Position numbers and translations under genes: made by a program. Shown piece after piece: positions 26,470 to 35,333 of a stretch of 64,000 nt of DNA. Where the stretch lies: contig NZ_JADEXS020000001.1 in the NCBI RefSeq assembly GCF_015207005.2, positions 5,032,001-5,096,000 on the forward strand, in the 5' to 3' direction. The notes under the pieces are model-generated. The model saw nothing but the letters and a program-made list of their open reading frames with translations, was not told the origin of the DNA and ran no database searches. Numbering within the stretch: position 1 is the stretch's first letter; every line of letters starts with the position of its first letter. This DNA is from Desmonostoc muscorum LEGE 12446. Its GTDB lineage: Bacteria; Cyanobacteriota; Cyanobacteriia; Cyanobacteriales; Nostocaceae.

Positions 26470-29400
26470 TTATGTATTAGCCGATTTTTTGCCTGATGCG
26501 ATACTAGTCAACTCCATAATTTTCTCAAACTGAAAATTCTGAGCTAAATCTGTCAGACAATTTCGCAGTGCAGCATTTTCAAATGGTATTTGCTCAATCA
26601 ATTCTAAAATTAGATCGTCGCTGCATTGAGCGGCGGCCTTATACACCTGTTTCACCCATTCAGGTGACATTGCAGATATCAGAGGAGCTAAATCTGTAAG
26701 CATCAGCATTGATTCTGCTCCTTCTTGATTTCGGTTTTGTGTCTGATAGATTTCTTCTTGATAAATATATTGGACTCCTAAATATTTTCTCAATTTTTCT
26801 AGTAATTCTTCTTCACGGAATGGCTTGTTAATAAAATCATCGCAACCTGCTTCGATCATTGCCTCTCGTTGTTCCTCAAAAGCATGAGCAGTTAAGGCAA
26901 TAATTATAGTCTTGCGATTTTTGATTTTGGATCGCACCTTTGGTGCGGTTCCAGCACAACTTAGATTTTGGATTGCGATTTTTTCTCGGCACAAATGCTC
27001 GTCTACGCTGATTTGTCTGTGTTCCCTTGCTTTAATTTCTTTTGTGGCTTCGTAGCCGTTCATAATCGGCATCCGCATATCCATTAATATGAGGTGTGGT
27101 TGCCATTGCTGCCAAAGTGCGATCGCTTCTTGACCATTTGCAGCTTCTTCTACAACAAAACCAATGGATGTGAGAATTTTTATTAGTACTAAACGGCTAT
27201 CTTTAACGTCATCAACTACTAAGATGCGGCATTCGTTTTGAGCAGGCGCTAAACTCGAAATTCGCCGTCTCATTTGCTTGATGTGTACTTCACTGGCTGC
27301 TGCTATGCTAATTTGAATATCAAAGGCAAATCTACTCCCCTCGCCAACAGTACTGGTAACGCTAATATCTCCCCCCATTAGTTGCACATATTTACGGCTA
27401 ATTGCTAAACCCAGTCCTGTTCCCTGCTGGGATTTCCTTCCGGTTTCAGTTTGCCCAAAAGCTTCAAACAACAAGTTAATTTCTTCTGGGGCAATACCGC
27501 AACCAGTGTCTTGGATCTCAAAAATTAGGGATTGGGGATTAGGGATTGGGGATTGGGCACAAGAGAAAGACTTATGCAGCTTTCCCCCTTTTGCTTCCCA
27601 GTCCCCAGTCCCCAGTCCCCAATCTCCAGTTCCCATCCCTACCCGCAACGTCACCCTCCCAGTATCGGTAAATTTAATTGCATTTCCCAGGATGTTCAGC
27701 AAGACTTGACGCAGTTTACTTTCATCGGCTTGTACGAACTGGGGCAGGTCAGATGTATATTCAAATACCAATTCTAATCCTTTGGAGGTGGCGCGGAAAC
27801 GCAGCATTTCTTCGAGGTTTTCCAAGAGGCGAATTAAGTCAAAACTGCCCAGATTCAATGTAATTCTGCCAGCTTCGATTTTAGACATTTCCAGAATGTC
27901 GTTAATTAAGTTGAGAAGATGTTCGCCTGCACGATTGATGATTGCTAAGTTTTGTTGATGTTCGGTAGATAAAGCACCATCGTGGCTCATGAGTTGGGTA
28001 AAACCAAGGATGGCGTTGAGTGGGGTACGTAGTTCGTGGCTCATGTTGGCGAGGAATTCGCTTTTGGCGCGGTTGGCAGCATCAGCAACAATCACAGCTT
28101 CTTGCAGTGCTTGTGATTGCTTTTGCATTTGTGCGAGCAATTGTGCCTGCTGTAAAGCAACTCCCAACTGATTGCTAATTTGAACTACGATGTTGACTTC
28201 TTCTGGCTTCCATTGGCGGAGATCGGAATTTTGATAACTCGCCAGTAACCCCCAAAGGTGATTACCAGATAAAATAGGCACAATAATGTAAGCTTTTGCC
28301 TGAAAGCGTTCTAAGAGTTTGATATAAGAGGGACGAAACCCAGCGTTGTAGATATCAGGAATGGAGCGGAAACTTGCATCTTGTGTGTATACACCTTGAA
28401 AGAAGGTATCTTGCCCTTGGTTATCTGCCCCATCCAAGATTTTCGTTAGGCAACGGCCATTTTCTAAGACATTTTCTGTCAGACGGGGGTCATTTTTTTG
28501 TTCTTCGATCAGCGAAATCCAACCCTCTGCTACTGACTCAGAAATAAATTCCCCACTCCAGTTGCCATTGAAACGATAGACAGCAACCCGATCGCAATTA
28601 AGTACTTGCCGTAATTCTTGGGTTGTGGCGGCAAATATAGTCTCTAAATCCAGTGTTTGACGCATCCTTTGAATCACTTCGGCGATCGCTCTTTCTCGCT
28701 CTGCACTCTCGCGCAAAGCTTCTTCGGCCAATTTTATCTCGGTAATATCTGTAATCATACCGATGTAGCCTTTAATTTCTCCATCTTCTCCAAATTCGGG
28801 CAAAGCCTGACAAATTACCCAGATGATTGTGCCATTTTTATGCCAGAAGCGATGTTCGTATTTATATTTACTGCCAAATGTTCTTGCTTGATTCCATGCT
28901 ATTAACAGCTGCTCGCGGTCATCTGGATGTATGGCATTTGCCCAACCTGTACCCAGAGATTCTTCGACGGTGCAACCAGTAATTTCACTCCAGCGTTGAT
29001 TAAAATATAATACATTACCTTCAACATCAGTATAAAATATACAAGCTGGCGAAGCTTCTGCTAAAAGTTGATATCGCTGTCTACCTTCCTGCAAAGCCAA
29101 TTCTGCCAACTTGCGATCGCTGATATCTGCCCAATAACCAACGCATTCTATGGGATTACCAGCTTCGTCACGAATTAATCTCATCTTTTCGTAGAACCAA
29201 TGATAAGTTCCGTCAGCGTGTAACCACCGATATTCGTAGGATTTGTACTCCTGCTCAACTAACTGAGAAAATTTTTTGGAAATTAGTTCAACATCTTCTG
29301 GGTGGACGCGATCGAGCCAAAAATTAGAATTCTCAATAAATTCCTGCGCTTCGTAACCAACCATTGCTCTAACATTCTTACTAATAAAAGTAGTGCTAAA

Positions 29401-31422
29401 GTCTTCTGATGTTTTGCTGCTATAAATAACTACAGGACTAGAAGTGAGCAGATATTGTAGACGTTCATTGACTAAACCCAGTTGTTGTTCAACGCGTTTG
29501 CGCTTAATTAACCCACCCAACTGAGCAGCAACAGCACTTACTAGTAAGAGCAAACGCCGATCAATTAATACTGAACTATGTTTAAAAAATACTAAAACAG
29601 CTAATACTTCGTCACCAGCCAAGATAGGAACGCCAAAACCAGCTTTTAATCCGACATTTGCGGCTTGTGGCGATCGCAAAAAAATCGGCTCTCTCACTTG
29701 GGAAACATCCTCTATCCATTCTGCCTCCTGGTTCTGCCAAACTCGCCCTGGTAGTCCCACTCCTAAAGGGAATTTAACACTTTTGCTTTGGTGGCAGAAT
29801 TCTTCTAAACTGTTTTCCTCTCCATACCAACCCAGACTGTGTTCTAAAACGGTGCCATCTTCATTGGGTATCCAGGCTTCCCCAAAATCCCAGCCAATGG
29901 TCTGACAAATTAACCCCAAGACCACTCCTAAGGCGTTGCTGACATCACTGGCGCGAGTGATGGCTTGGGTTGTTAACAGCAACAAACGGCTTTCATTTTC
30001 TGCTTGCTTGCGTTCAGTAATATCTTTGGCGGTGCCTAGCACATACCATTGTCCGTCAATGTCGATCATTTCCGCACTAAACAAGGTCGTCCTGATTTCT
30101 CCGGAACAAGTGCGAACATCAACTTCGTGGTTGCGAATGGCTTTAGTTTGTTGCAGGATCTGGGTGAGGAGATTATATTCTTCTGGATTTGCCCAAATAT
30201 TCAATTCTCCATCGGTGCGATCGATCACTTGAGAACGAGAATAACCAAAAAACCGACAAAAGCTGTCGTTAACTTCGATATAGCGTTTGTCAGGAACAGT
30301 AATTAAAGCAATTGGATCGGGAGATGAGCGAAAAGCTGATGCTAACTTTTTTTCAGAAGCGCGTCGCGCCGCTTCTGCGCGTTGGCGGGAGCGTACTTCC
30401 ATTACCAGAGAGGCTAAATTTCCCAGAGAACGAGCAAAATTTTGATCTTCTAATGTCCAAGAATGGACACCCCCCACCGCTTCCAGACATAAAACTCCTA
30501 CTGTTTTTCCCTCCAACCTGATGGGTGTATCGAGTATGGAAGTGATGCCTAATCTTGAATAAGACGCCGAAAATTCTTTCGTTCTAGGATCAATGTGGGC
30601 ATTATCTGTGACAATTAGCTGGTCTTGCTGCAAAGCTGCAAAATAAGCTGGATAGTCTGTTACCGATAAGGAAACTCCTTCGCTATGTTGATTCTGACTC
30701 GCCTGAAATAGGTCAAGACACTGGATTTTTGTCATTGTTTCGTCATACAGCCACACACTGGCTCGTTCCACTCCAATATTTTGGGTGGCTGTTTCTGTAA
30801 TCGCACTCAAGGCTGCTTTCAAATCACCCTGATAAAGCGTTTGATTTTGTGCTAATTGTGTTAGTACTAAGTTATGAGTGCGGAGCTTAATCCCACTTTC
30901 TTCCAGAATTTTAAAATTTGTTGGTAAAGCTTTCTTAACGCTAATTTCTGGAAAAATTTCTTGTGTTTGTCTATTGCGAATATTTAACTCAACTCTCAGG
31001 CGCTGACGTTCTTGAATCTCTTCTTTTAACTGTTTTTTTAGTCTTTGAATATTGAGTTGATTTTGGATGCGGAATAAAACTTCTTTAGGTTTGAATGGTT
31101 GAGTAATATAATCAACATCGTTAAAATCAAAGACGTTGATTTTTTGACATAATTCATCTGAAGTGCCAAAAAAAACTATCGGAATATTTGGAGTTTTGTA
31201 GTGATCTTTCAACTGATGGCAAACTTCATAACCATCTATGTCTGGCATAATAACATTTAGCAAAATTAAATCAGGAGGACAAGGAAGCGCTGTATTGATT
31301 GCCAGTTGTCCATAAATAAGACTTTGCACTTGATAACCTTGGTCTTGAAGGATATCTGATAAAAAATCCAAATTCTCTAAGTTATAATCAACTAATAAAA
31401 TTTTGATTTTTTGAGCATCCAT
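26470..31422 (-). CDS. Large hybrid sensor histidine kinase (REC-GAF-PAS-GAF-PAS-PAS-GAF-HK-REC)
   Basis: A soluble 1650-residue signalling protein. Order by eye: receiver (about 7-120, KILLVDYNLENLDFL), GAF (about 190-345), PAS/PAC (to DITERKQAE near 475), GAF (about 485-640), PAS (to DISDRKLAE), PAS (to DITEIKLAE), GAF (with NCDRVAVYRFNGNW; phytochrome-like but lacking a clear chromophore Cys there), histidine kinase (NMSHELRTPLNAILGF, His near 1127), HATPase (NILGNAIKFTDTGRV; GTGLGLAISRKYV), and a second receiver (ILVVDDVKDSR; LILMDMRMPIMNGYEA). About 39 residues in the HATPase domain and about 35-40 in the last receiver are repeat-derived insertions. Both the H-box and the receiver Asp are intact. 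Whether it folds normally is open. Confidence 0.88.
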   Translation of the reverse strand: MDAQKIKILLVDYNLENLDFLSDILQDQGYQVQSLIYGQLAINTALPCPPDLILLNVIMPDIDGYEVCHQLKDHYKTPNIPIVFFGTSDELCQKINVFDFNDVDYITQPFKPKEVLFRIQNQLNIQRLKKQLKEEIQERQRLRVELNIRNRQTQEIFPEISVKKALPTNFKILEESGIKLRTHNLVLTQLAQNQTLYQGDLKAALSAITETATQNIGVERASVWLYDETMTKIQCLDLFQASQNQHSEGVSLSVTDYPAYFAALQQDQLIVTDNAHIDPRTKEFSASYSRLGITSILDTPIRLEGKTVGVLCLEAVGGVHSWTLEDQNFARSLGNLASLVMEVRSRQRAEAARRASEKKLASAFRSSPDPIALITVPDKRYIEVNDSFCRFFGYSRSQVIDRTDGELNIWANPEEYNLLTQILQQTKAIRNHEVDVRTCSGEIRTTLFSAEMIDIDGQWYVLGTAKDITERKQAENESRLLLLTTQAITRASDVSNALGVVLGLICQTIGWDFGEAWIPNEDGTVLEHSLGWYGEENSLEEFCHQSKSVKFPLGVGLPGRVWQNQEAEWIEDVSQVREPIFLRSPQAANVGLKAGFGVPILAGDEVLAVLVFFKHSSVLIDRRLLLLVSAVAAQLGGLIKRKRVEQQLGLVNERLQYLLTSSPVVIYSSKTSEDFSTTFISKNVRAMVGYEAQEFIENSNFWLDRVHPEDVELISKKFSQLVEQEYKSYEYRWLHADGTYHWFYEKMRLIRDEAGNPIECVGYWADISDRKLAELALQEGRQRYQLLAEASPACIFYTDVEGNVLYFNQRWSEITGCTVEESLGTGWANAIHPDDREQLLIAWNQARTFGSKYKYEHRFWHKNGTIIWVICQALPEFGEDGEIKGYIGMITDITEIKLAEEALRESAERERAIAEVIQRMRQTLDLETIFAATTQELRQVLNCDRVAVYRFNGNWSGEFISESVAEGWISLIEEQKNDPRLTENVLENGRCLTKILDGADNQGQDTFFQGVYTQDASFRSIPDIYNAGFRPSYIKLLERFQAKAYIIVPILSGNHLWGLLASYQNSDLRQWKPEEVNIVVQISNQLGVALQQAQLLAQMQKQSQALQEAVIVADAANRAKSEFLANMSHELRTPLNAILGFTQLMSHDGALSTEHQQNLAIINRAGEHLLNLINDILEMSKIEAGRITLNLGSFDLIRLLENLEEMLRFRATSKGLELVFEYTSDLPQFVQADESKLRQVLLNILGNAIKFTDTGRVTLRVGMGTGDWGLGTGDWEAKGGKLHKSFSCAQSPIPNPQSLIFEIQDTGCGIAPEEINLLFEAFGQTETGRKSQQGTGLGLAISRKYVQLMGGDISVTSTVGEGSRFAFDIQISIAAASEVHIKQMRRRISSLAPAQNECRILVVDDVKDSRLVLIKILTSIGFVVEEAANGQEAIALWQQWQPHLILMDMRMPIMNGYEATKEIKAREHRQISVDEHLCREKIAIQNLSCAGTAPKVRSKIKNRKTIIIALTAHAFEEQREAMIEAGCDDFINKPFREEELLEKLRKYLGVQYIYQEEIYQTQNRNQEGAESMLMLTDLAPLISAMSPEWVKQVYKAAAQCSDDLILELIEQIPFENAALRNCLTDLAQNFQFEKIMELTSIASGKKSANT
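26909..27028. repeat. Repeat insertion inside the terminal receiver domain
   Basis: Between EIKA and TIIIALTAHAFEEQ, where a receiver normally has only a few residues, there are about 40 residues encoded by GATTTTTGATTTTGGATCGC / TTAGATTTTGGATTGC units with a hairpin CGCACCTTTGGTGCG (about 26933-26947). The same GATTTTGGATT family occurs at 41460, 47925 and 56430. Confidence 0.7.
27523..27640. repeat. Heptamer-repeat insertion inside the HATPase domain
   Basis: About 117 bases (39 codons) separate VTLRV from FEIQDTGCGI, which are normally adjacent in HATPase domains. The insert has GGGGATT/GGGGACT heptamers at one end (27527-27555) and complementary CCCCAGT heptamers at the other (27600-27635), the same inverted-arm design as intergenic copies elsewhere. 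The reading frame is kept. Confidence 0.8.
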
Positions 31423-31880
31423 GTCAGTGATTGAGTTAATTTTTAATTACAAATCATTTTGGAATCAGACTGAATAGTAAACCATAAATTAAAGATTAGA
31501 CAAAATGAACAAAGTCAGCGCCAAGCGCACGCTAGGGGAGTACAACTAAGATAAAAATATCTATCCCCTACTCCCCACTTCCTATTTTTAACACATAAGA
31601 ACATGTAATAAATTACACAAAAAGAATATTAAAATCTTTTACCTCCTACACACTGTAGGGGTTCAGCATTGCTAAACCCCTACTCCCTATTTTCAAGACA
31701 GCCGATCATGTAATAAATTACACAACGAAGGCATGAAAATATTCCTTTCCCAGTGCCCAGCCCCCATTTTAAAGACAGCTAATCACGGGAAAATCCCACA
31801 AATAAGGATAAAAAAGGAATATATCCTACAGACGCCATTAATAGCGTCTCTACCCACTCCCTACTCTCTTTTTCAAGTTC
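31423..31880. repeat. Degenerate repeated units upstream of the hybrid kinase
   Basis: The first ~60 bases must hold the kinase promoter. Beyond this are three related units: CATGTAATAAATTACACA at 31601-31620 and 31708-31725 with flanks CTACTCCCTA and GAAAATATTCC, and a more diverged third at about 31775-31830. The palindrome GTAGGGGTTCAGCATTGCTAAACCCCTAC is near 31656-31684. A related unit (ACACAGGAATGGCGTGAAAATATT) is at 60350-60375. Confidence 0.6.
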
Positions 31881-32032
31881 AGGGTGGTTTCATACAAGCA
31901 AAGAAAAACTAAAACTGCGTTTCAAAGCCTCTCCCCCAGTGGGGGAGAGGAATGGAAGTGGGGTAAAAAGCCATGCCACAAAACGAGAAATCAAGACTTA
32001 TGTATTTTTCTTTTTTCGTATGAAACCACCCT
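31881..32032. mobile_element. MITE-like element, 28-bp imperfect TIRs, 17-bp flanking direct repeat
   Basis: AGGGTGGTTTCATAC starts at 31881, and its complement GTATGAAACCACCCT ends at 32032; the terminal 28 bases match at 25 positions. The 17-base sequence CTACTCTCTTTTTCAAG occurs on both sides (31861-31877 and 32034-32050). The interior contains a CTCTCCCCCAGTGGGGGAGAG hairpin and no gene. A frame of about 69 codons in it is not a plausible protein. Confidence 0.65.
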
Positions 32033-32126
32033 GCTACTCTCTTTTTCAAGGTAGGTCTGATATACCAATCATACTGGATTAGTTCTAAATTCTGAATTCT
32101 GCTATTTTTTTTTATCAAAAGTAATT

Positions 32127-32936
32127 TTAATTTGGATTAAATTTTAAAAATTCACCGATATTCATCAATTTTGGAGCTTCTTTACTGACAATTAATGGCA
32201 ACTTCCCATCCCATTTTTCTATTGCTTGCCTTTGCAGTATTTCTGGAGTCAAACCGTCACGCAATAATCTGTGTGCCTCCGCCTCTCCTCTTGCTAAATT
32301 CACTTGTGTTTCAGCCTCTTTTGTTGCTTTTAAAGCAATGAACTCTGCTCGTTTCGCTTCTTGCTCAGCAATTTGCTTTGCCTCCACGGCCTCACTAAAT
32401 CGTTCTGAAAAATGGACATGAACTAGAGAAATATCATCAACTGCAACGTGATAACTATTTAAGCGTGTAGTTAATGCATCATCTACTTCGCCTTTGACTT
32501 CTCCTCGTTTAGTAATAATTTCTTCAGCAGTATACTTTGCCATTACTGCTTTTAATACTTCTTCAACCGCTGGATTAATAATTCGTTCAACAACATTTTG
32601 CTCATCTCCAATTTGTTGAAAAATTGCATTCGCTTCCTGAGGAATAATATGCCAATTTAGAGCCACATCTGTAAAAACATTTTGTAAATCTTTGGAAGAA
32701 GCTTCCGCAGAGATTTGTTGTTTTTGGACTCGCACACTCAATTTTTCGACAGTATTATATACAGGAATAATGAAGTGAATTCCTTCTCCTAATATCTGGT
32801 TTTGGACTTCGCCAAATTTCATTAAAACGCCACGTTCTCCTGCATTTACAATCACGCAAGGGGTGAGCAAGAGAGTTATCAAGAACAAAAGAGCAGTCAG
32901 TTTACCAGCACGGTTAAAATTTGTATTTTTTTTCAT
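32127..32936 (-). CDS. Prohibitin / SPFH (Band 7) family protein
   Basis: Prohibitin-like proteins form ring-shaped membrane scaffolds. The 269 residues have an N-terminal TM anchor (LTALLFLITLLLTPCVIVNA, about 13-32), the SPFH domain (GERGVLMKFGEVQNQILGEG to about 190), and a coiled coil rich in Ala, Glu and Lys (AKRAEFIALKATKEAETQV) before the C-terminal domain. TDVALNWHI and INPAVEEVLKAVMAKYTAEEII are typical of prohibitins. Cyanobacterial homologues lie at the plasma or thylakoid membrane. No neighbouring protease gene (FtsH, NfeD) is visible. Confidence 0.88.
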   Translation of the reverse strand: MKKNTNFNRAGKLTALLFLITLLLTPCVIVNAGERGVLMKFGEVQNQILGEGIHFIIPVYNTVEKLSVRVQKQQISAEASSKDLQNVFTDVALNWHIIPQEANAIFQQIGDEQNVVERIINPAVEEVLKAVMAKYTAEEIITKRGEVKGEVDDALTTRLNSYHVAVDDISLVHVHFSERFSEAVEAKQIAEQEAKRAEFIALKATKEAETQVNLARGEAEAHRLLRDGLTPEILQRQAIEKWDGKLPLIVSKEAPKLMNIGEFLKFNPN

Positions 32937-33561
32937 TTATCTGAAAAATTTATGCGTCTTGCATACAGACAGATACAGCAGAATTCAAAATTCAGAATCC
33001 AGAAATAAAACAGGGTTTATACCTGGCTACCAGACGAATCTTTGTATATTTCACGTTCCTTGAAACCTTCTGTATTTAGGAGTTGTATGCTTCTTCTCGT
33101 CATGCTCTTATAACTTTGGCTCTAAGTCAATTTCTATTTCACTTTAGTCAAGGACATAGAATAGTATTGTCTATAGGACTCCTATTTGATTTTTGAAATA
33201 CACGTAGGGTGTGAAAGCGTTGCTTAACGCACCTTCCCCAAAGCTTTTGGTGCGTTACGGCTTACGCCTAACACATCCTACACATACTTAGATTTTTTCA
33301 GGAATCAAATCGGATTCCTATATGAATAGTCAATCTCTAAGTGAGTGGTTTATATGTTCAACAAAATAAAACTTATCTCTGTATTGTCCGCATCTGTGTG
33401 TTCAAATTAATTTTGAACCGCAAAGGCGCAGAGAACGCAGAGAGTTAATCAAAGATTTGATCGCCAAAACTAAGATTTTATAATACACTTTAACAGCACT
33501 AGGTAGCTTTAGTATATCTAAAATACTTTAATTCTATCGAAAACCCGTAGTATTGGAGAAG
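32937..33561. other. Gene-free stretch containing a MITE-like element
   Basis: Besides the element at 33172-33322, it holds a TCAGAATCCAGAA repeat (32985-33003) and a copy of the CTCTGCG-type repeat (GCAAAGGCGCAGAGAACGCAGAG, about 33420-33442). No gene is seen. Confidence 0.5.
33172..33322. mobile_element. MITE-like element with TATAGGA termini and possible TA duplication
   Basis: TATAGGACTCCTATTTGATT at 33172 matches the reverse complement of the right end at 33322 (TATAGGAATCCGATTTGATT) with few mismatches over about 27 bases. The outermost TA could be a target-site duplication, as for IS630/Tc1-type elements. Interior: TGCTTAACGCACC and GGTGCGTTACGGC form an inner inverted pair. A left-end-only copy is at 6188-6211. 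Confidence 0.6.
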
Positions 33562-34407
33562 CTAAATTTGCCCTTCAATGACTAAACTCATCAGCTGCCG
33601 ATCCAATTCAATGAGGTAATCTCGACCATAAGCTCCATTTTCTAAGCCTGTGACGAGATGATTGGGGATGTCTTGTGTAATTTCTTCGCTACAAGAACCG
33701 GCGGACAGTGCGATCGCCGCCACTGTATCCACATCACCGGTAAAAGCGATACAATCTTGTAAAAGTTGGCTCATGCTGTCATTTCGCATTACCGCAGTAA
33801 TGGCTGCCCTGACACTCATCCAGCCTTTGGATTTTACTTCACCTTGCCAGGGTTTAGACCACTGCCCAGATACATAACCTTCTAAAAACTGTCCTAATTT
33901 GCGTTTTGCTCCCAGTCGATAGATAAAGTAATGTGACATCAGGGCAGCGGCAACAGCAGCGTTGATTCCATCTGGTGTATTGTGAGTAATTGCGGCTTGA
34001 ATTGTTGCCGCTTCGATGACTTTTTCTGGTGTCGCATAAACGCCAATGGGGGCTGCACGCATCGCCGCCCCGCTTTTGTCACTGTCAGGGCGAATTTTTG
34101 TTAAAAATTCTTCCCCACTTTGGATTTCTACCAGAAAATTGTAGAAGTTTCTCGCATAACCTTGTCTAGGATCGCGTTTGAAGGCTGTAACGAAGCTTTC
34201 GGCTAAAACTTCTGGCGTCCACGGTGCTTGAGCAACAATTACTTCGGCAATGGCAATGCTCATCTGGGTATCGTCGGTGTAGCTACCAGGAATGAGTCGA
34301 AAACGCGGGTGTTGCACGTATCGACTCAAATCGTTGTTAACAATCATCTCGTCAGCATATTCAAAGCCTGCACCGTAGGCATCTGCGATCGCTAACTCTA
34401 GCAGCAT
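33562..34407 (-). CDS. ADP-ribosylglycohydrolase family protein
   Basis: The 281 residues match the DraG/ARH fold: LAIADAYGAGFEYAD at the start, the metal-binding GSYTDDTQMS (Asp45-Asp46), and the second dinuclear-metal motif FTGDVDTVAAIALS near the C-terminus. These enzymes remove ADP-ribose from proteins, nucleic acids or O-acetyl-ADP-ribose. The start is slightly shorter than in many members (they begin with a G-x-x-x-G before LAIGDA), but the ATG at 34407 gives a complete fold. It lies seven bases after the Nudix gene on the same strand; together they could release and then degrade ADP-ribose. Confidence 0.88.
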   Translation of the reverse strand: MLLELAIADAYGAGFEYADEMIVNNDLSRYVQHPRFRLIPGSYTDDTQMSIAIAEVIVAQAPWTPEVLAESFVTAFKRDPRQGYARNFYNFLVEIQSGEEFLTKIRPDSDKSGAAMRAAPIGVYATPEKVIEAATIQAAITHNTPDGINAAVAAALMSHYFIYRLGAKRKLGQFLEGYVSGQWSKPWQGEVKSKGWMSVRAAITAVMRNDSMSQLLQDCIAFTGDVDTVAAIALSAGSCSEEITQDIPNHLVTGLENGAYGRDYLIELDRQLMSLVIEGQI

Positions 34408-34414
34408 ATTGGTA

Positions 34415-34963
34415 CTACACTAAAAATGGACGCGCCAGGAAAAAGCTAGAAATTGTTTTAGCATCTATTAGCTCTCCCTGAAGAATAGCTTTTTCTAGTT
34501 CCTCAGGAGTCAAAAATACAGTTTCGATATCCTCGTCTCCATCTTGGGCTGGTGGTGTTTCCAGCTTTTGTAAATCTTGAGCCAGAAAAGCATAAATAAT
34601 TTCATCAGAATAACCAGGCGCTAGGAAAAATTCTCCTAATTTCTGCCATTTTTCGGCACTGTAGCCAGTTTCTTCCTGAATTTCCCGTTTTACCGTCTCT
34701 AAGGGATCTTCATTGTATTCCAGAGTTCCCGCCGGAAATTCTAATATCCGTCCCTGAACTGCAAAACGATACTGGCGCACAAGTACAAGTTTACCTTCTG
34801 GGGTCACAGGCACAGCTAGGGCGCCGCCGGGATGACGAATACACTCCCATTCTCCTTCTGCTTTATTGGGTAAACGCAAGCGATTAACTTCAAAGTCAAA
34901 CTTGCGTCCTTTATAAAACAAGCGTTGTTTCAACAGTTGTGGTAATTCTCTACCTAATGGCAT
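34415..34963 (-). CDS. Nudix hydrolase, ADP-ribose pyrophosphatase type
   Basis: The 182-residue protein has a perfect Nudix box from Gly79 to Tyr101 (G-x5-E-x7-REIQEETG). An FEVNRLRLPN strand and VRQYRFAVQGRILEFPAGTLE precede it, typical of ADP-ribose pyrophosphatases (NudF/YqkG group), whose substrate is ADP-ribose or ADP-sugars. It is immediately upstream of the ADP-ribosylglycohydrolase gene with a seven-base gap, a functional link. Substrate remains inferred. Confidence 0.87.
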   Translation of the reverse strand: MPLGRELPQLLKQRLFYKGRKFDFEVNRLRLPNKAEGEWECIRHPGGALAVPVTPEGKLVLVRQYRFAVQGRILEFPAGTLEYNEDPLETVKREIQEETGYSAEKWQKLGEFFLAPGYSDEIIYAFLAQDLQKLETPPAQDGDEDIETVFLTPEELEKAILQGELIDAKTISSFFLARPFLV

Positions 34964-35333
34964 AGTAAAAAATCTGATTATCTGTAAATAGTTGAAAATT
35001 AATATGGATAAATATCCAATTTCATTAGTTTAGAAGTTTTAGTTTCATGGCTGAACTAAACAACTTCTATCCCATCTCCAGAATGCATTCAGGACTACTT
35101 TTGTTGACAAATTCCTGATTTGATTACCTCGCTATTTCTAGACTAGAGGTTAACAAAGGAAGAAGCTGCATAAGTTGTGGTTTTTGCAAACTAGATTAAG
35201 ACTTTCACCTTTTTAAATTAGGTCATTGCCTGTGGGAATATGTCTATATTTTACAACTTATAGCTATAGAATCCGCAAAGTTTTGCAATACGGAGGCAAA
35301 ATTAGCACTCTTGTAAGTTTTTGGATGGTAATT
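34964..35333. other. Gene-free stretch between folK and the Nudix gene
   Basis: About 370 AT-rich bases, without repeats of the common families and without a recognisable gene. The promoter for the Nudix/ADP-ribosylglycohydrolase pair is expected here. Confidence 0.4.

Noticed and set aside
31909..32118. A 69-codon frame on the - strand
   Set aside because: It lies within the TIR element and the adjacent repeat; no domain and no ribosome binding site.
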